DNA of 64,000 nt from Luzula sylvatica (taxonomy: Eukaryota > Streptophyta > Magnoliopsida > Poales > Juncaceae). The DNA lies in assembly GCA_946800325.1 (NCBI GenBank), contig OX326956.1, positions 74,163,087 through 74,227,086 of the forward strand, in the 5' to 3' direction. Made by a program: the position numbers and the translations under genes. Shown piece after piece: positions 38,913 through 51,635 of this stretch (within the stretch, counting starts at the first letter, position 1; each line of letters opens with the position of its first letter). A model generated the notes under the pieces. It ran no database searches, had not been told where the DNA came from, and saw only the letters and a program-made list of their open reading frames with translations.

Positions 38913-41240
38913 ATTTGGAGAAAGTATGAGAAAGTTACAATGTGATAATCTTCGTATTCAATAATTCAGGATGAAATTACCAAAAAAACTGTATTTTCTG
39001 TTAATTCGGGTTCAAAATACATAATTTCCCAAATTCGTTCGCGCTGCTGTATTCCTCTGGCCGGGGCGAGCGATTTTGATATAAAAATCGTGCCATTTGG
39101 AGAAAGATTGAGAAATCCACAATTGGACAATCTTCATATTCAATAATTCAAGAAGAAATTACAAAAAATACTGTGTTTTTTGTTAATTCGGGTTCAAAAT
39201 ACGTAATTTCCCAAATTCGGCCGCGTTGCTGCATTCCTCTCGTCGAGGCGAGCGATTTTGATATAAAGATCGTGCCATTTGGAGAAAGTATGAGAAAGTT
39301 ACAATGTGATAATCTTTATATTCAATAATTCAGGATGAAATTACCAAAAAAACTGTATTTTCTGTTAATTCGTGTTCAAAATACATAATTTCCCAAATTC
39401 GTTTGGACTGCTGTATTCCTCTCGCCGGGACGAGCGATTTTGATATAAAAATCGTGCCATTTGGAGAAAGATTGAGAAAGCCACAATTGGACAATCTTCA
39501 TATTCAATAATTCAAGAAGAAATTACAAAAAAACTGTGTTTTTTGTTAATTCGGGTTCAAAATACGTAATTTCCCAAATTCGGCCGCGATGCTGCATTCC
39601 TCTCGTCGAGGCGAGCGATTTTGATATAAAGATCGTGCCATTTGGAGAAAGTATGAGAAAGTTACAATGTGATAATCTTCATATTCAATAATTCAGGATG
39701 AAATTACCAAAAAAACTGTATTTTCTGTTAATTCGGGTTCAAAATACATAATTTCCCAAATTCATTCGCGCTGCTGTATTCCTCTCGCCGGGACGAGCGA
39801 TTTTGATATAAAAATCGTGCTATTTGGAGAAAGATTGAGAAAGCCACAATTGGACAATCTTCATATTCAATAATTCAAGAAGAAATTACAAAAAAAACTG
39901 TGTTTTTTGTTAATTCGGGTTCAAAATACGTAATTTCCCAAATTCGGCCGCGTTGCTGCATTCCTCTCGTCGAGGCGAGCGATTTTGATATAAAGATCGT
40001 GCCATTTGGAGAAAGTATGAGAAAGTTACAATGTGATAATCTTCGTATTCAATAATTCAGGATGAAATTACCAAAAAAACTGTATTTTCTGTTAATTCGG
40101 GTTCAAAATACATAATTTCCCAAATTCGTTCGCGTTGCTGTATTCCTCTGGCCGGGGCGAGCGATTTTGATATAAAAATCGTGCCATTTGGAGAAAGATT
40201 GAGAAATCCACAATTGGACAATCTTCATATTCAATAATTCAAGAAGAAATTACAAAAAAAACTGTGTTTTTTGTTAATTCGGGTTCAAAATACGTAATTT
40301 CCCAAATTCGGCCGCGATGCTGCATTCCTCTCGTCGAGGCGAGCGATTTTGATATAAAGATCGTGCCATTTGGAGAAAGTATGAGAAAGTTACAATGTGA
40401 TAATCTTTATATTCAATAATTCAGGATGAAATTACCAAAAAAACTGTATTTTCTGTTAATTCGGGTTCAAAATACATAATTTGCCAAATTCATTTGGACT
40501 GCTGTATTCCTCTCGCCGGGACGAGCGATTTTGATATAAAAATCGTGCCATTTGGAGAAATATTGAGAAAGCCACAATTGGACAATCTTCATATTCAATA
40601 ATTCAAGAAGAAATTACAAAAAAACTGTGTTTTTTGTTAATTCGGGTTCAAAATACGTAATTTCCAAAATTCGGCCGCGATGCTGCATTCCTCTCGTCGA
40701 GCCGAGCGATTTTGATATAAAGATCGTGCCATTTGGAGAAAGTATGAGAAAGTTACAATATGATAATCTTCATATTCAATAATTCAGAATGAAATTACCA
40801 AAAAAACTGTATTTTCTGTTAATTCGGGTTCAAAATACATAATTTCCCAAATTCGTTCGCACTGCTGTATTCCTCTCGCCGGGACGAGCGATTTTGATAT
40901 AAAAATCGTGCTATTTGGAGAAAGATTGAGAAAGCCACAATTGGACAATCTTCATATTTAATAATTCAAGAAGAAATTACAAAAAAAACTGTATTTTTTG
41001 TTAATTCGGGTTCAAAATACGTAATTTCCCAAATTCGGCCGCGCTGCTGCATTCCTCTCGTCGAGGCGAGCGATTTTGATATAAAGATCGTGCCATTTGG
41101 AGAACGTATGAGAAAGTTACAATGTGATAATCTTCATATTCAATAATTCAGGATGAAATTACCAAAAAAACTGTATTATCTGTTAATTCGGGTTCAAAAT
41201 ACATAATTTCCCAAATTCGTTCGCGCTGCTGTATTCCTCT

Positions 41241-41246
41241 CCCGGG
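41241..41246. other. 1-bp deletion creating CCCGGG
   Basis: The usual ctctcgccggga reads ctctcccggga here. One G is lost from the GC-rich dyad of this A monomer, which destroys the dyad and makes a CCCGGG site. I noticed it only in this copy. Confidence 0.8.
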
Positions 41247-41275
41247 ACGAGCGATTTTGATATAAAAATCGTGCT

Positions 41276-41456
41276 ATTTGGAGAAAGATTGAGAAAGCCA
41301 CAATTGGACAATCTTCATATTCAATAATTCAAGAAGAAATTACAAAAAAAATTTGTTTTTTGTTAATTCGGGTTCAAAATACGTAATTTCCCAAATTCGG
41401 CCGCGTTGCTGTATTCCTCTGGCCGGGGCGAGCGATTTTGATATAAAAATCGTGCC
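41276..41456 (+). repeat. B/A hybrid monomer followed by B
   Basis: The head is B (agattgag, aaaaaatttg, cggccgcgttgctg) and the tail is A1 (tattcctctggccgggg, ataaaaatcg). The switch is at about 41404-41412. The next monomer (41457) also has a B head, giving the only B-B head order in the window. Confidence 0.85.
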
Positions 41457-44400
41457 ATTTGGAGAAAGATTGAGAAAGCCACAATTGGACAATCTTCATA
41501 TTCAATAATTCAAGAAGAAATTACAAAAAAACTGTGTTTTTTGTTAATTCGGGTTCAAAATACGTAATTTCCCAAATTCGGCCGCGCTGCTGCATTCCTC
41601 TCGTCGATTCAAGCGATTTTGATATAAAGATCGTGCCATTTGGAGAAAGTATGAGAAAGTTACAATGTGATAATATTCATATTCAATAATTCAGGATGAA
41701 ATTACCAAAACAACTGTATTTTCTGTTAATTCGGGTTCAAAATACATAATTTACCAAATTCGTTCGCGCTGCTGTATTCCTCTCGCCGGGACGAGCGATT
41801 TTGATATAAAAATCGTGCTATTTGGAGAAAGATTGAGAAATCCACAATTGGACAATCTTCATATTCAATAATTCAAGAAGAAATTACAAAAAAAACTGTG
41901 TTTTTTGTTAATTCGGGTTCAAAATACGTAATTTCCTAAATTCGGCCGCGTTGCTGCATTCCTCTCGTCGAGGCGAGCGATTTTGATATAAAGATCGTGC
42001 CATTTGGAGAAAGTATGAGAAAGTTACAATGTGATAATCTTCGTATTCAATAATTCAGGATGAAATTACCAAAAAAACTGTATTTTCTGTTAATTCGGGT
42101 TCAAAATACATAATTTCCCAAATTCGTTCGCGCTGCTGTATTCCTCTGGCCGGGACGAGCGATTTTGATATAAAAATCGTGCCATTTGGAGAAAGATTGA
42201 GAAATCCACAATTGGACAATCTTCATATTCAATAATTCAAGAAGAAATTACAAAAAAAACTGTGTTTTTTGTTAATTCGGGTTCAAAATACGTAATTTCC
42301 CAAATTCGGCCGCGTTGCTGCATTCCTCTCGTCGAGGCGAGCGATTTTGATATAAAGATCGTGCCATTTGGAGAAAGTATGAGAAAGTTACAATGTGATA
42401 ATCTTTATATTCAATAATTCAGGATGAAATTACCAAAAAAACTGTATTTTCTATTAATTCGGGTTCAAAATACATAATTTCCCAAATTCGTTTGGACTGC
42501 TGTATTCCTCTCGCCGGGACGAGCGATTTTGATATAAAAATCGTGCCATTTGGAGAAAGATTGAGAAATCCACAATTGGACAATCTTCATATTCAATAAT
42601 TCAAGAAGAAATTACAAAAAAAATTGTGTTTTTTGTTAATTCGGGTTCAAAATACGTAATTTCCCAAATTCGGCCGCGATGCTGCATTCCTCTCGTCGAG
42701 GCGAGCGATTTTGATATAAAGATCGTGCCATTTGGAGAAAGTATGAGAAAGTTACAATGTGATAATCTTTATATTCAATAATTCAGGATGAAATTACCAA
42801 AAAAACTGTATTTTCTGTTAATTCGGGTTCAAAATACATAATTTGCCAAATTTATTTGGACTGCTGTATTCCTCTCGCCGGGACGAGCGATTTTGATATA
42901 AAAATCGTGCCATTTGGAGAAATATTGAGAAAGCCACAATTGGACAATCTTCATATTCAATAATTCAAGAAGAAATTACAAAAAAACTGTGTTTTTTGTT
43001 AATTCGGGTTCAAAATACGTAATTTCCAAAATTCGGCCGCGATGCTGCATTCCTCTCGTCGAGCCGAGCGATTTTGATATAAAGATCGTGCCATTTGGAG
43101 AAAGTATGAGAAAGTTACAATGTGATAATCTTCATATTCAATAATTCAGGATGAAATTACCAAAAAAACTGTATTTTCTGTTAATTCGGGTTCAAAATAC
43201 ATAATTTCCCAAATTCGTTCGCGCTGCTGTATTCCTCTCGCCGGGACGAGCGATTTTGATATAAAAATCGTGCTATTTGGAGAAAGATTGAGAAAACCAC
43301 AATTGGACAATCTTCATATTCAATAATTCAAGAAGAAATTACAAAAAAACTGTGTTTTTTGTTAATTCGGGTTCAAAATACGTAATTTCCCAAATTCGGC
43401 CGCGCTGCTGCATTCCTCTCGTCGAGTCAAGCGATTTTGATATAAAGATCGTGCCATTTGGAGAAAGTATGAGAAAGTTACAATGTGATAATCTTCATAT
43501 TCAATAATTCAGGATGAAATTACCAAAACAACTGTAATTTCTGTTAATTCGGGTTCAAAATACATAATTTACCAAATTCGTTCGCGCTGCTGTATTCCTC
43601 TCGCCGGGACGAGCGATTTTGATATAAAAATCGTGCTATTTGGAGAAAGATTGAGAAATCCACAATTGGACAATCTTCATATTCAATAATTCAAGAAGAA
43701 ATTACAAAAAAAACTGTGTTTTTTGTTAATTCGGGTTCAAAATACGTAATTTCCTAAATTCGGCCGCGTTGCTGCATTCCTCTCGTCGAGGCGAGCGATT
43801 TTGATATAAAGATCGTGCCATTTGGAGAAAGTATGAGAAAGTTACAATGTGATAATCTTCGTATTCAATAATTCAGGATGAAATTACCAAAAAAACTGTA
43901 TTTTCTGTTAATTCGGGTTCAAAATACATAATTTCCCAAATTCGTTCACGCTGCTGTATTCCTCTGGCCGGGACGAGCGATTTTGATATAAAAATCGTGC
44001 CATTTGGAGAAAGATTGAGAAATCCACAATTGGACAATCTTCATATTCAATAATTCAAGAAGAAATTACAAAAAAAACTGTGTTTTTTGTTAATTCGGGT
44101 TCAAAATACGTAATTTCCCAAATTCGGCCACGTTGCTGCATTCCTCTCGTCGAGGCGAGCGATTTTGATATAAAGATCGTGCCATTTGGAGAAAGTATGA
44201 GAAAGTTACAATGTGATAATCTTTATATTCAATAATTCAGGATGAAATTACCAAAAAAACTGTATTTTCTATTAATTCGGGTTCAAAATACATAATTTCC
44301 CAAATTCGTTTGGACTGCTGTATTCCTCTCGCCGGGACGAGCGATTTTGATATAAAAATCGTGCCATTTGGAGAAAGATTGAGAAAGCCACAATTGGACA

Positions 44401-44546
44401 ATCTTCATATTCAATAATTCAAGAAGAAATTACAAAAAAACTGTGTTTTTTGTTAATTCGGGTTCAAAATACGTAATTTCCCAAATTCGGCCACGATGCT
44501 GCATTCCTCTCGTCGAGGCGAGCGATTTTGATATAAAGATCGTGCC
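41457..44546 (+). repeat. 10-mer HOR (1818 bp), one full and one partial copy
   Basis: Copy 1 (41457-43274) is B(tcaagcg)-A5(tttacca)-B(tttcctaaatt)-A1(gggacg)-B-A2(ttctatt)-B-A2(tttgcca)-B(gaaatattg)-A3. Copy 2 begins at 43275 with the matching tcaagcg B and runs through the A2(ttctatt) and its B. Shared private tttacca in A5 and ctggccgggacg in A1 support recent duplication. Confidence 0.8.
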
Positions 44547-45273
44547 ATTTGGAGAAAGTATGAGAAAGTTACAATGTGATAATCTTCATATTCAATAATT
44601 CAGGATGAAATTACCAAAAAAACTGTATTTTCTGTTAATTCGGGTTCAAAATACATAATTTCCCAAATTCGTTCGCGCTGCTGTATTCCTCTCGCCGGGG
44701 CGAGCGATTTTGATATAAAAATCGTGCCATTTGGAGAAAGATTGAGAAAGCCACAATTGGACAATCTTCATATGCAAGAATTCAAGACGAAATTACAAAA
44801 AAAACTGTGTTTTTTGTTAATTCGGGTTCAAAATACGTAATTTCCCAAATTCGGCTGCGCTGCTGCATTCCTCTCGTCGAGGCGAGCGATTTTGATATAA
44901 AGATCGTGCCATTTGGAGAAAGTATGAGAAAGTTACAATGTGATAATCTTCGTATTCAATAATTCTGGATGAAATTACCGAAAAAACTGTATTTTCTGTT
45001 AATTCGGGTTCAAAATACATAATTTCCCAAATTCGTTCGCGCTGCTGTATTCCTCTCGCCGGGGCGAGCGATTTTGATATAAAAATCGTGCCATTTGGAG
45101 AAAGATTGAGAAAGCCACAATTGGACAATCTTCATATTCAATAATTCAAGAAGAAATTACAAAAAAACTGTGTTTTTTGTTAATTCGGGTTCAAAATACG
45201 TAATTTCCGAAATTCGGCCGCGCTGCTGCATTCCTCTCGTCGAGGCAAGCGATTTTGATATAAAGATCGTGCC

Positions 45274-45455
45274 ATTTGGAGAAAGTATGAGAAAGTTACA
45301 ATGTGATAATCTTCATATTCAATAATTCAGGATGAAATTACCAAAACAACTGTATTTTCTGTTAATTCGGGTTCAAAATACATAATTTCCCAAATTCGTT
45401 CGCGCTGCTGTATTCCTCTCGTCGAGGCAAGCGATTTTGATATAAAGATCGTGCC
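45274..45455 (+). repeat. A5/B hybrid monomer followed by A5
   Basis: The head is A5 (aaacaactg, acataattt, cgttcgcgctgctgta) and the tail is B (tcgaggcaagcg, ataaagatcg). The switch lies between 45412 and 45421. A second A5 follows at 45456. Confidence 0.85.
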
Positions 45456-47999
45456 ATTTGGAGAAAGTATGAGAAAGTTACAATGTGATAATCTTCATAT
45501 TCAATAATTCAGGATGAAATTACCAAAACAACTGTATTTTCTGTTAATTCGGGTTCAAAATACATAATTTCCCAAATTCGTTCGCGCTGCTGTATTCCTC
45601 TCGCCGGGACGAGCGATTTTGATATAAAAATCGTGCCATTTGGAGAAAGATTGAGAAAGCCACAATTGGACAATCTTCATATTCAATAATTCAAGAAGAA
45701 ATTACAAAAAAACTGTGTTTTTTGTTAATTCGGGTTCAAAATACGTAATTTCCCAAATTCGGCCACGATGTTGCATTCCTCTCGTCGAGGCGAGCGATTT
45801 TGATATAAAGATCGTGCCATTTGGAGAAAGTATGAGAAAGTTACAATGTGATAATCTTCATATTCAATAATTCAGGATGAAATTACCAAAAAAACTGTAT
45901 TTTCTGTTAATTTGGGTTCAAAATTCATAATTTCCCAAATTCGTTCGCGCTGCTGTATTCCTCTCGCCGGGACGAGCGATTTTGATATAAAAATCGTGCT
46001 ATTTGGAGAAAGATTGAGAAAACCACAATTGGACAATCTTCATATTCAATAATTCAAGAAGAAATTACAAAAAAAACTGTGTTTTTTGTTAATTCGGGTT
46101 CAAAATACGTAATTTCCCAAATTCGGCCGCGCTGCTGCATTCCTCTCGTCGAGGCGAGCGATTTTGATATAAAGATCGTGCCATTTGGAGAAAGTATGAG
46201 AAAGTTACAATGTGATAATCTTCATATTCAATAATTCAGGATGAAATTACCAAAAAAACTGTATTTTCTGTTAATTCGGGTTCAAAATACATAATTTCCC
46301 AAATTCGTTTGCGCTGCTGTATTCCTCTCGCCGGGGCGAGCGATTTTGATATAAAAATCGTGCCATTTGGAGAAAGATTGAGAAAGCCACAATTGGACAA
46401 TCTTCATATGCAAGAATTCAAGACGAAATTACAAAAAAAACTGTGTTTTTTGTTAATTCGGGTTCAAAATACGTAATTTCCCAAATTCGGCTGCGCTGCT
46501 GCATTCCTCTCGTCGAGGCGAGCGATTTTGATATAAAGATCGTGCCATTTGGAGAAAGTATGAGAAAGTTACAATGTGATAATCTTCGTATTCAATAATT
46601 CTGGATGAAATTACCGAAAAAACTGTATTTTCTGTTAATTCGGGTTCAAAATACATAATTTCCCAAATTCGTTCGCGCTGCTGTATTCCTCTCGCCGGGG
46701 CGAGCGATTTTGATATAAAAATCGTGCCATTTGGAGAAAGATTGAGAAAGCCACAATTGGACAATCTTCATATTCAATAATTCAAGAAGAAATTACAAAA
46801 AAACTGTGTTTTTTGTTAATTCGGGTTCAAAATACGTAATTTCCCAAATTCGGCCGCGCTGCTGCATTCCTCTCGTCGAGGCAAGCGATTTTGATATAAA
46901 GATCGTGCCATTTGGAGAAAGTATGAGAAAGTTACAATGTGATAATCTTCATATTCAATAATTCAGGATGAAATTACCAAAACAACTGTATTTTCTGTTA
47001 ATTCGGGTTCAAAATACATAATTTCCCAAATTCGTTCGCGCTGCAGTATTCCTCTCGCCGGGACGAGCGATTTTGATATAAAAATCGTGCCATTTGGAGA
47101 AAGATTGAGAAAGCCACAATTGGACAATCTTCATATTCAATAATTCAAGAAGAAATTACAAAAAAACTGTGTTTTTTGTTAATTCGGGTTCAAAATACGT
47201 AATTTCCCAAATTCGGCCACGATGCTGCATTCCTCTCGTCGAGGCGAGCGATTTTGATATAAAGATCGTGCCATTTGGAGAAAGTATGAGAAAGTTACAA
47301 TGTGATAATCTTCATATTCAATAATTCAGGATGAAATTACCAAAAAAACTGTATTTTCTGTTAATTCGGGTTCAAAATTCATAATTTCCCAAATTCGTTC
47401 GCGCTGCTGTATTCCTCTCGCCGGGACGAACGATTTTGATATAAAAATCGTGCTATTTGGAGAAAGATTGAGAAAGCCACAATTGGACAATCTTCATATT
47501 CAATAATTCAAGAAGAAATTTCAAAAAAAACTGTGTTTTTTGTTAATTCGGGTTCAAAATACGTAATTTCCCAAATTCGGCCGCGCTGCTGCATTCCTCT
47601 CGTCGAGGCGAGCGATTTTGATATAAAGATCGTGCCATTTGGAGAACGTATCAGAAAGTTACAATGTGATAATCTTCATATTCAATAATTCAGGATGAAA
47701 TTACCAAAAAAACTGTATTTTCTGTTAATTCGGGTTCAAAATACATAATTTCCCAAATTCGTTCGCGCTGCTGTATTCCTCTCGCCGGGACGAGCGATTT
47801 TGATATAAAAATCGTGCCATTTGGAGAAAGATTGAGAAAGCCACAATTGGACAATCTTCATATTCAATAATTCAAGAAGAAATTACAAAAAAAATTTGTT
47901 TTTTGTTAATTCGGGTTCAAAATACGTAATTTCCCAAATTCGGCCGCGTTGCTGCATTCCTCTCGTCGAGGCGAGCGATTTTGATATAAAGATCGTGCC

Positions 48000-48181
48000 A
48001 TTTGGAGAAAGTATGAGAAAGTTACAATGTGATAATCTTCGTATTCAATAATTCAGGATGAAATTACCAAAAAAACTGTATTTTCTGTTAATTCGGGTTC
48101 AAAATACATAATTTCCCAAATTCGTTCGCGCTGCTGTATTCCTCTGGCCGGGGCGAGCGATTTTGATATAAAGATCGTGCC
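48000..48181 (+). repeat. A1/B hybrid monomer followed by A
   Basis: The head is A1 through ctggccggggcgag, but the end reads ataaagatcgtgcc as in B. The switch lies in the shared bases of about 48163-48174, inside the AT-rich dyad. An A with cgtgttc and cgtttggactg follows at 48182. Confidence 0.8.
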
Positions 48182-50726
48182 ATTTGGAGAAAGTATGAGA
48201 AAGTTACAATGTGATAATCTTCATATTCAATAATTCAGGATGAAATTACCAAAAAAACTGTATTTTCTGTTAATTCGTGTTCAAAATACATAATTTCCCA
48301 AATTCGTTTGGACTGCTGTATTCCTCTCGCCGGGACGAGCGATTTTGATATAAAAATCGTGCCATTTGGAGAAAGATTGAGAAAGCCACAATTGGACAAT
48401 CTTCATATTCAATAATTCAAGAAGAAATTACAAAAAAACTGTGTTTTTTGTTAATTCGGGTTCAAAATACGTAATTTCCCAAATTCGGCCGCGCCGCTGC
48501 ATTCCTCTCGTCGAGGCGAGCGATTTTGATATAAAGATCGTGCCATTTGGAGAAAGTATGACAAAGTTACAATGTGATAATCTTCATATTCAATAATTCA
48601 GGATGAAATTACCAAAAAAACTGTATTTTCTGTTAATTCGGGTTCAAAATACATAATTTCCCAAATTCGTTCGCGCTGCTGTATTCCTCTCGCCGGGGCG
48701 AGCGATTTTGATATAAAAATCGTGCCATTTGGAGAAAGATTGAGAAAGCCACAATTGGACAATCTTCATATGCAAGAATTCAAGACGAAATTACAAAAAA
48801 AACTGTGTTTTTTGTTAATTCGGGTTCAAAATACGTAATTTCCCAAATTCGGCCGCGCTGCTGCATTCCTCTCGTCGAGGCGAGCGATTTTGATATAAAG
48901 ATCGTGCCATTTGGAGAAAGTATGAGAAAGTTACAATGTGATAATCTTCGTATTCAATAATTCTGGATGAAATTACCGAAAAAACTGTATTTTCTGTTAA
49001 TTCGGGTTCAAAATACATAATTTCCCAAATTCGTTCGCGCTGCTGTATTCCTCTCGCCGGGGCGAGCGATTTTGATATAAAAATCGTGCCATTTGGAGAA
49101 AGATTGAGAAAGCCACAATTGGACAATCTTCATATTCAATAATTCAAGAAGAAATTACAAAAAAACTGTGTTTTTTGTTAATTCGGGTTCAAAATACGTA
49201 ATTTCCCAAATTCGGCCACGCTGCTGCATTCCTCTCGTCGAGGCGAGCGATTTTGATATAAAGATCGTGCCATTTGGAGAAAGTATGAGAAAGTTACAAT
49301 GTGATAATCTTCATATTCAATAATTCAGGATGAAATTACCAAAAAAACTGTATTTTCTGTTAATTCGGGTTCAAAATTCATAATTTCCCAAATTCGTTCG
49401 CGCTGCTGTATTCCTCTCGCCGGGACGAACGATTTTGATATAAAAATCGTGCTATTTGGAGAAAGATTGAGAAAGCCACAATTGGACAATCTTCATATTC
49501 AATAATTCAAGAAGAAATTTCAAAAAAAACTGTGTTTTTTGTTAATTCGGGTTCAAAATACGTAATTTCCCAAATTCGGCCGCGTTGCTGCATTCCTCTC
49601 GTCGAGGCGAGCGATTTTGATATAAAGATCGTGCCATTTGGAGAAAGTATGAGAAAGTTACAATGTGATAATCTTCGTATTCAATAATTCAGGATGAAAT
49701 TACCAAAAAAACTGTATTATCTGTTAATTCGGGTTCAAAATACATAATTTCCCAAATTCGTTCGCGCTGCTGTATTCCTCTCGCCGGGACGAGCGATTTT
49801 GATATAAAAATCGTGCTATTTGGAGAAAGATTGAGAAAGCCACAATTGGACAATCTTCATATTTAATAATTCAAGAAGAAATTACAAAAAAAACTTTATT
49901 TTTTGTTAATTCGGGTTCAAAATACGTAATTTCCCAAATTCGGCCGCGCTGCTGCATTCCTCTCGTCGAGGCGAGCGATTTTGATATAAAGATCGTGCCA
50001 TTTGGAGAACGTATCAGAAAGTTACAATGTGATAATCTTCATATTCAATAATTCAGGATGAAATTACCAAAAAAACTGTATTATCTGTTAATTCGGGTTC
50101 AAAATACATAATTTCCCAAATTCGTTCGCGCTGCTGTATTCCTCTCGCCGGGACGAGCGATTTTGATATAAAAATCGTGCTATTTGGAGAAAGATTGAGA
50201 AAGCCACAATTGGACAATCTTCATATTCAATAATTCAAGAAGAAATTACAAAAAAAATTTGTTTTTTGTTAATTCGGGTTCAAAATACGTAATTTCCCAA
50301 ATTCGGCCGCGTTGCTGCATTCCTCTCGTCGAGGCGAGCGATTTTGATATAAAGATCGTGCCATTTGGAGAAAGTATGAGAAAGTTACAATGTGATAATC
50401 TTCATATTCAATAATTCAGGATGAAATTACCAAAAAAACTGTATTTTCTGTTAATTCGGGTTCAAAATACATAATTTCCCAAATTCGTTCGCGCTGCTGT
50501 ATTCCTCTCGCCGGGGCGAGCGATTTTGATATAAAAATCGTGCCATTTGGAGAAAGATTGAGAAAGCCACAATTGGACAATCTTCATATGCAAGAATTCA
50601 AGACGAAATTACAAAAAAAACTGTGTTTTTTGTTAATTCGGGTTCAAAATACGTAATTTCCCAAATTCGGCCGCGCTGCTGCATTCCTCTCGTCGAGGCG
50701 AGCGATTTTGATATAAAGATCGTGCC

Positions 50727-50908
50727 ATTTGGAGAAAGTATGAGAAAGTTACAATGTGATAATCTTTATATTCAATAATTCTGGATGAAATTACCGAAAA
50801 AACTGTATTTTCTGTTAATTCGTGTTCAAAATACATAATTTCCCAAATTCGTTTGGACTGCTGTATTCCTCTCGCCGGGACGAGCGATTTTGATATAAAA
50901 ATCGTGCC
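50727..50908 (+). repeat. A2 monomer with an A4* patch
   Basis: A2 markers flank both sides (ctttatattc at about 50764; cgtgttc and cgtttggactg after 50821), but the A4* pair ttctgg and accgaaa lies between. The foreign patch is shorter than about 55 bp. This looks like short-tract gene conversion, not crossing-over. Confidence 0.75.
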
Positions 50909-51635
50909 ATTTGGAGAAAGATTGAGAAAGCCACAATTGGACAATCTTCATATTCAATAATTCAAGAAGAAATTACAAAAAAACTGTGTTTTTTGTTAAT
51001 TCGGGTTCAAAATACGTAATTTCCCAAATTCGGCCGCGCCGCTGCATTCCTCTCGTCGAGGCGAGCGATTTTGATATAAAGATCGTGCCATTTGGAGAAA
51101 GTATGACAAAGTTACAATGTGATAATCTTCATATTCAATAATTCAGGATGAAATTACCAAAAAAACTGTATTTTCTGTTAATTCGGGTTCAAAATACATA
51201 ATTTCCCAAATTCGTTCGCGCTGCTGTATTACTCTCGCCGGGGCGAGCGATTTTGATATAAAAATCGTGCCATTTGGAGAAAGATTGAGAAAGCCACAAT
51301 TGGACAATCTTCATATGCAAGAATTCAAGACGAAATTACAAAAAAAACTGTGTTTTTTGTTAATTGGGGTTCAAAATACGTAATTTCCCAAATTCGGCCG
51401 CGCTGCTGCATTCCTCTCGTCGAGGCGAGCGATTTTGATATAAAGATCGTGCCATTTGGAGAAAGTATGAGAAAGTTACAATGTGATAATCTTCGTATTC
51501 AATAATTCTGGATGAAATTACCGAAAAAACTGTATTTTCTGTTAATTCGGGTTCAAAATACATAATTTCCCAAATTCGTTCGCGCTGCTGTATTCCTCTC
51601 GCCGGGGCGAGCGATTTTGATATAAAAATCGTGCC

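Larger units (their letters stand above)
38913..41456 (+). repeat. Return of the 14-mer family, ending in a B/A hybrid
   Basis: From the aaaaaatactg B at 39095 the order is A2(cgtgttc)-B-A3(aattcattcg)-B-A1-B-A2(tttgcca)-B(gaaatattg)-A3-B(catatttaat)-A(gagaacgtatg). The end is taken from the 6-mer lineage. So 33821-38912 behaves like a younger block embedded within older 14-mer material. Confidence 0.75.
44547..51635 (+). repeat. HOR family tagged by a catatgcaagaattc B monomer
   Basis: A B variant with catatgcaagaattcaagacg at its centre, holding both CATATG and GAATTC, follows an A6 and precedes A4* or a derivative. Tagged B monomers start at 44729, 46365, 48727, 50545 and 51272 here, then at 53090, 54181 and 59456. 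Spacings inside this block are 1636, 2362, 1818 and 727 bp, that is 9, 13, 10 and 4 monomers. One founder dimer has thus been carried through many unequal exchanges. A4* copies give antisense open frames at 44817-45128, 46453-46764, 48815-49126, 50633-50944 and 51360-51671. Confidence 0.85.
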
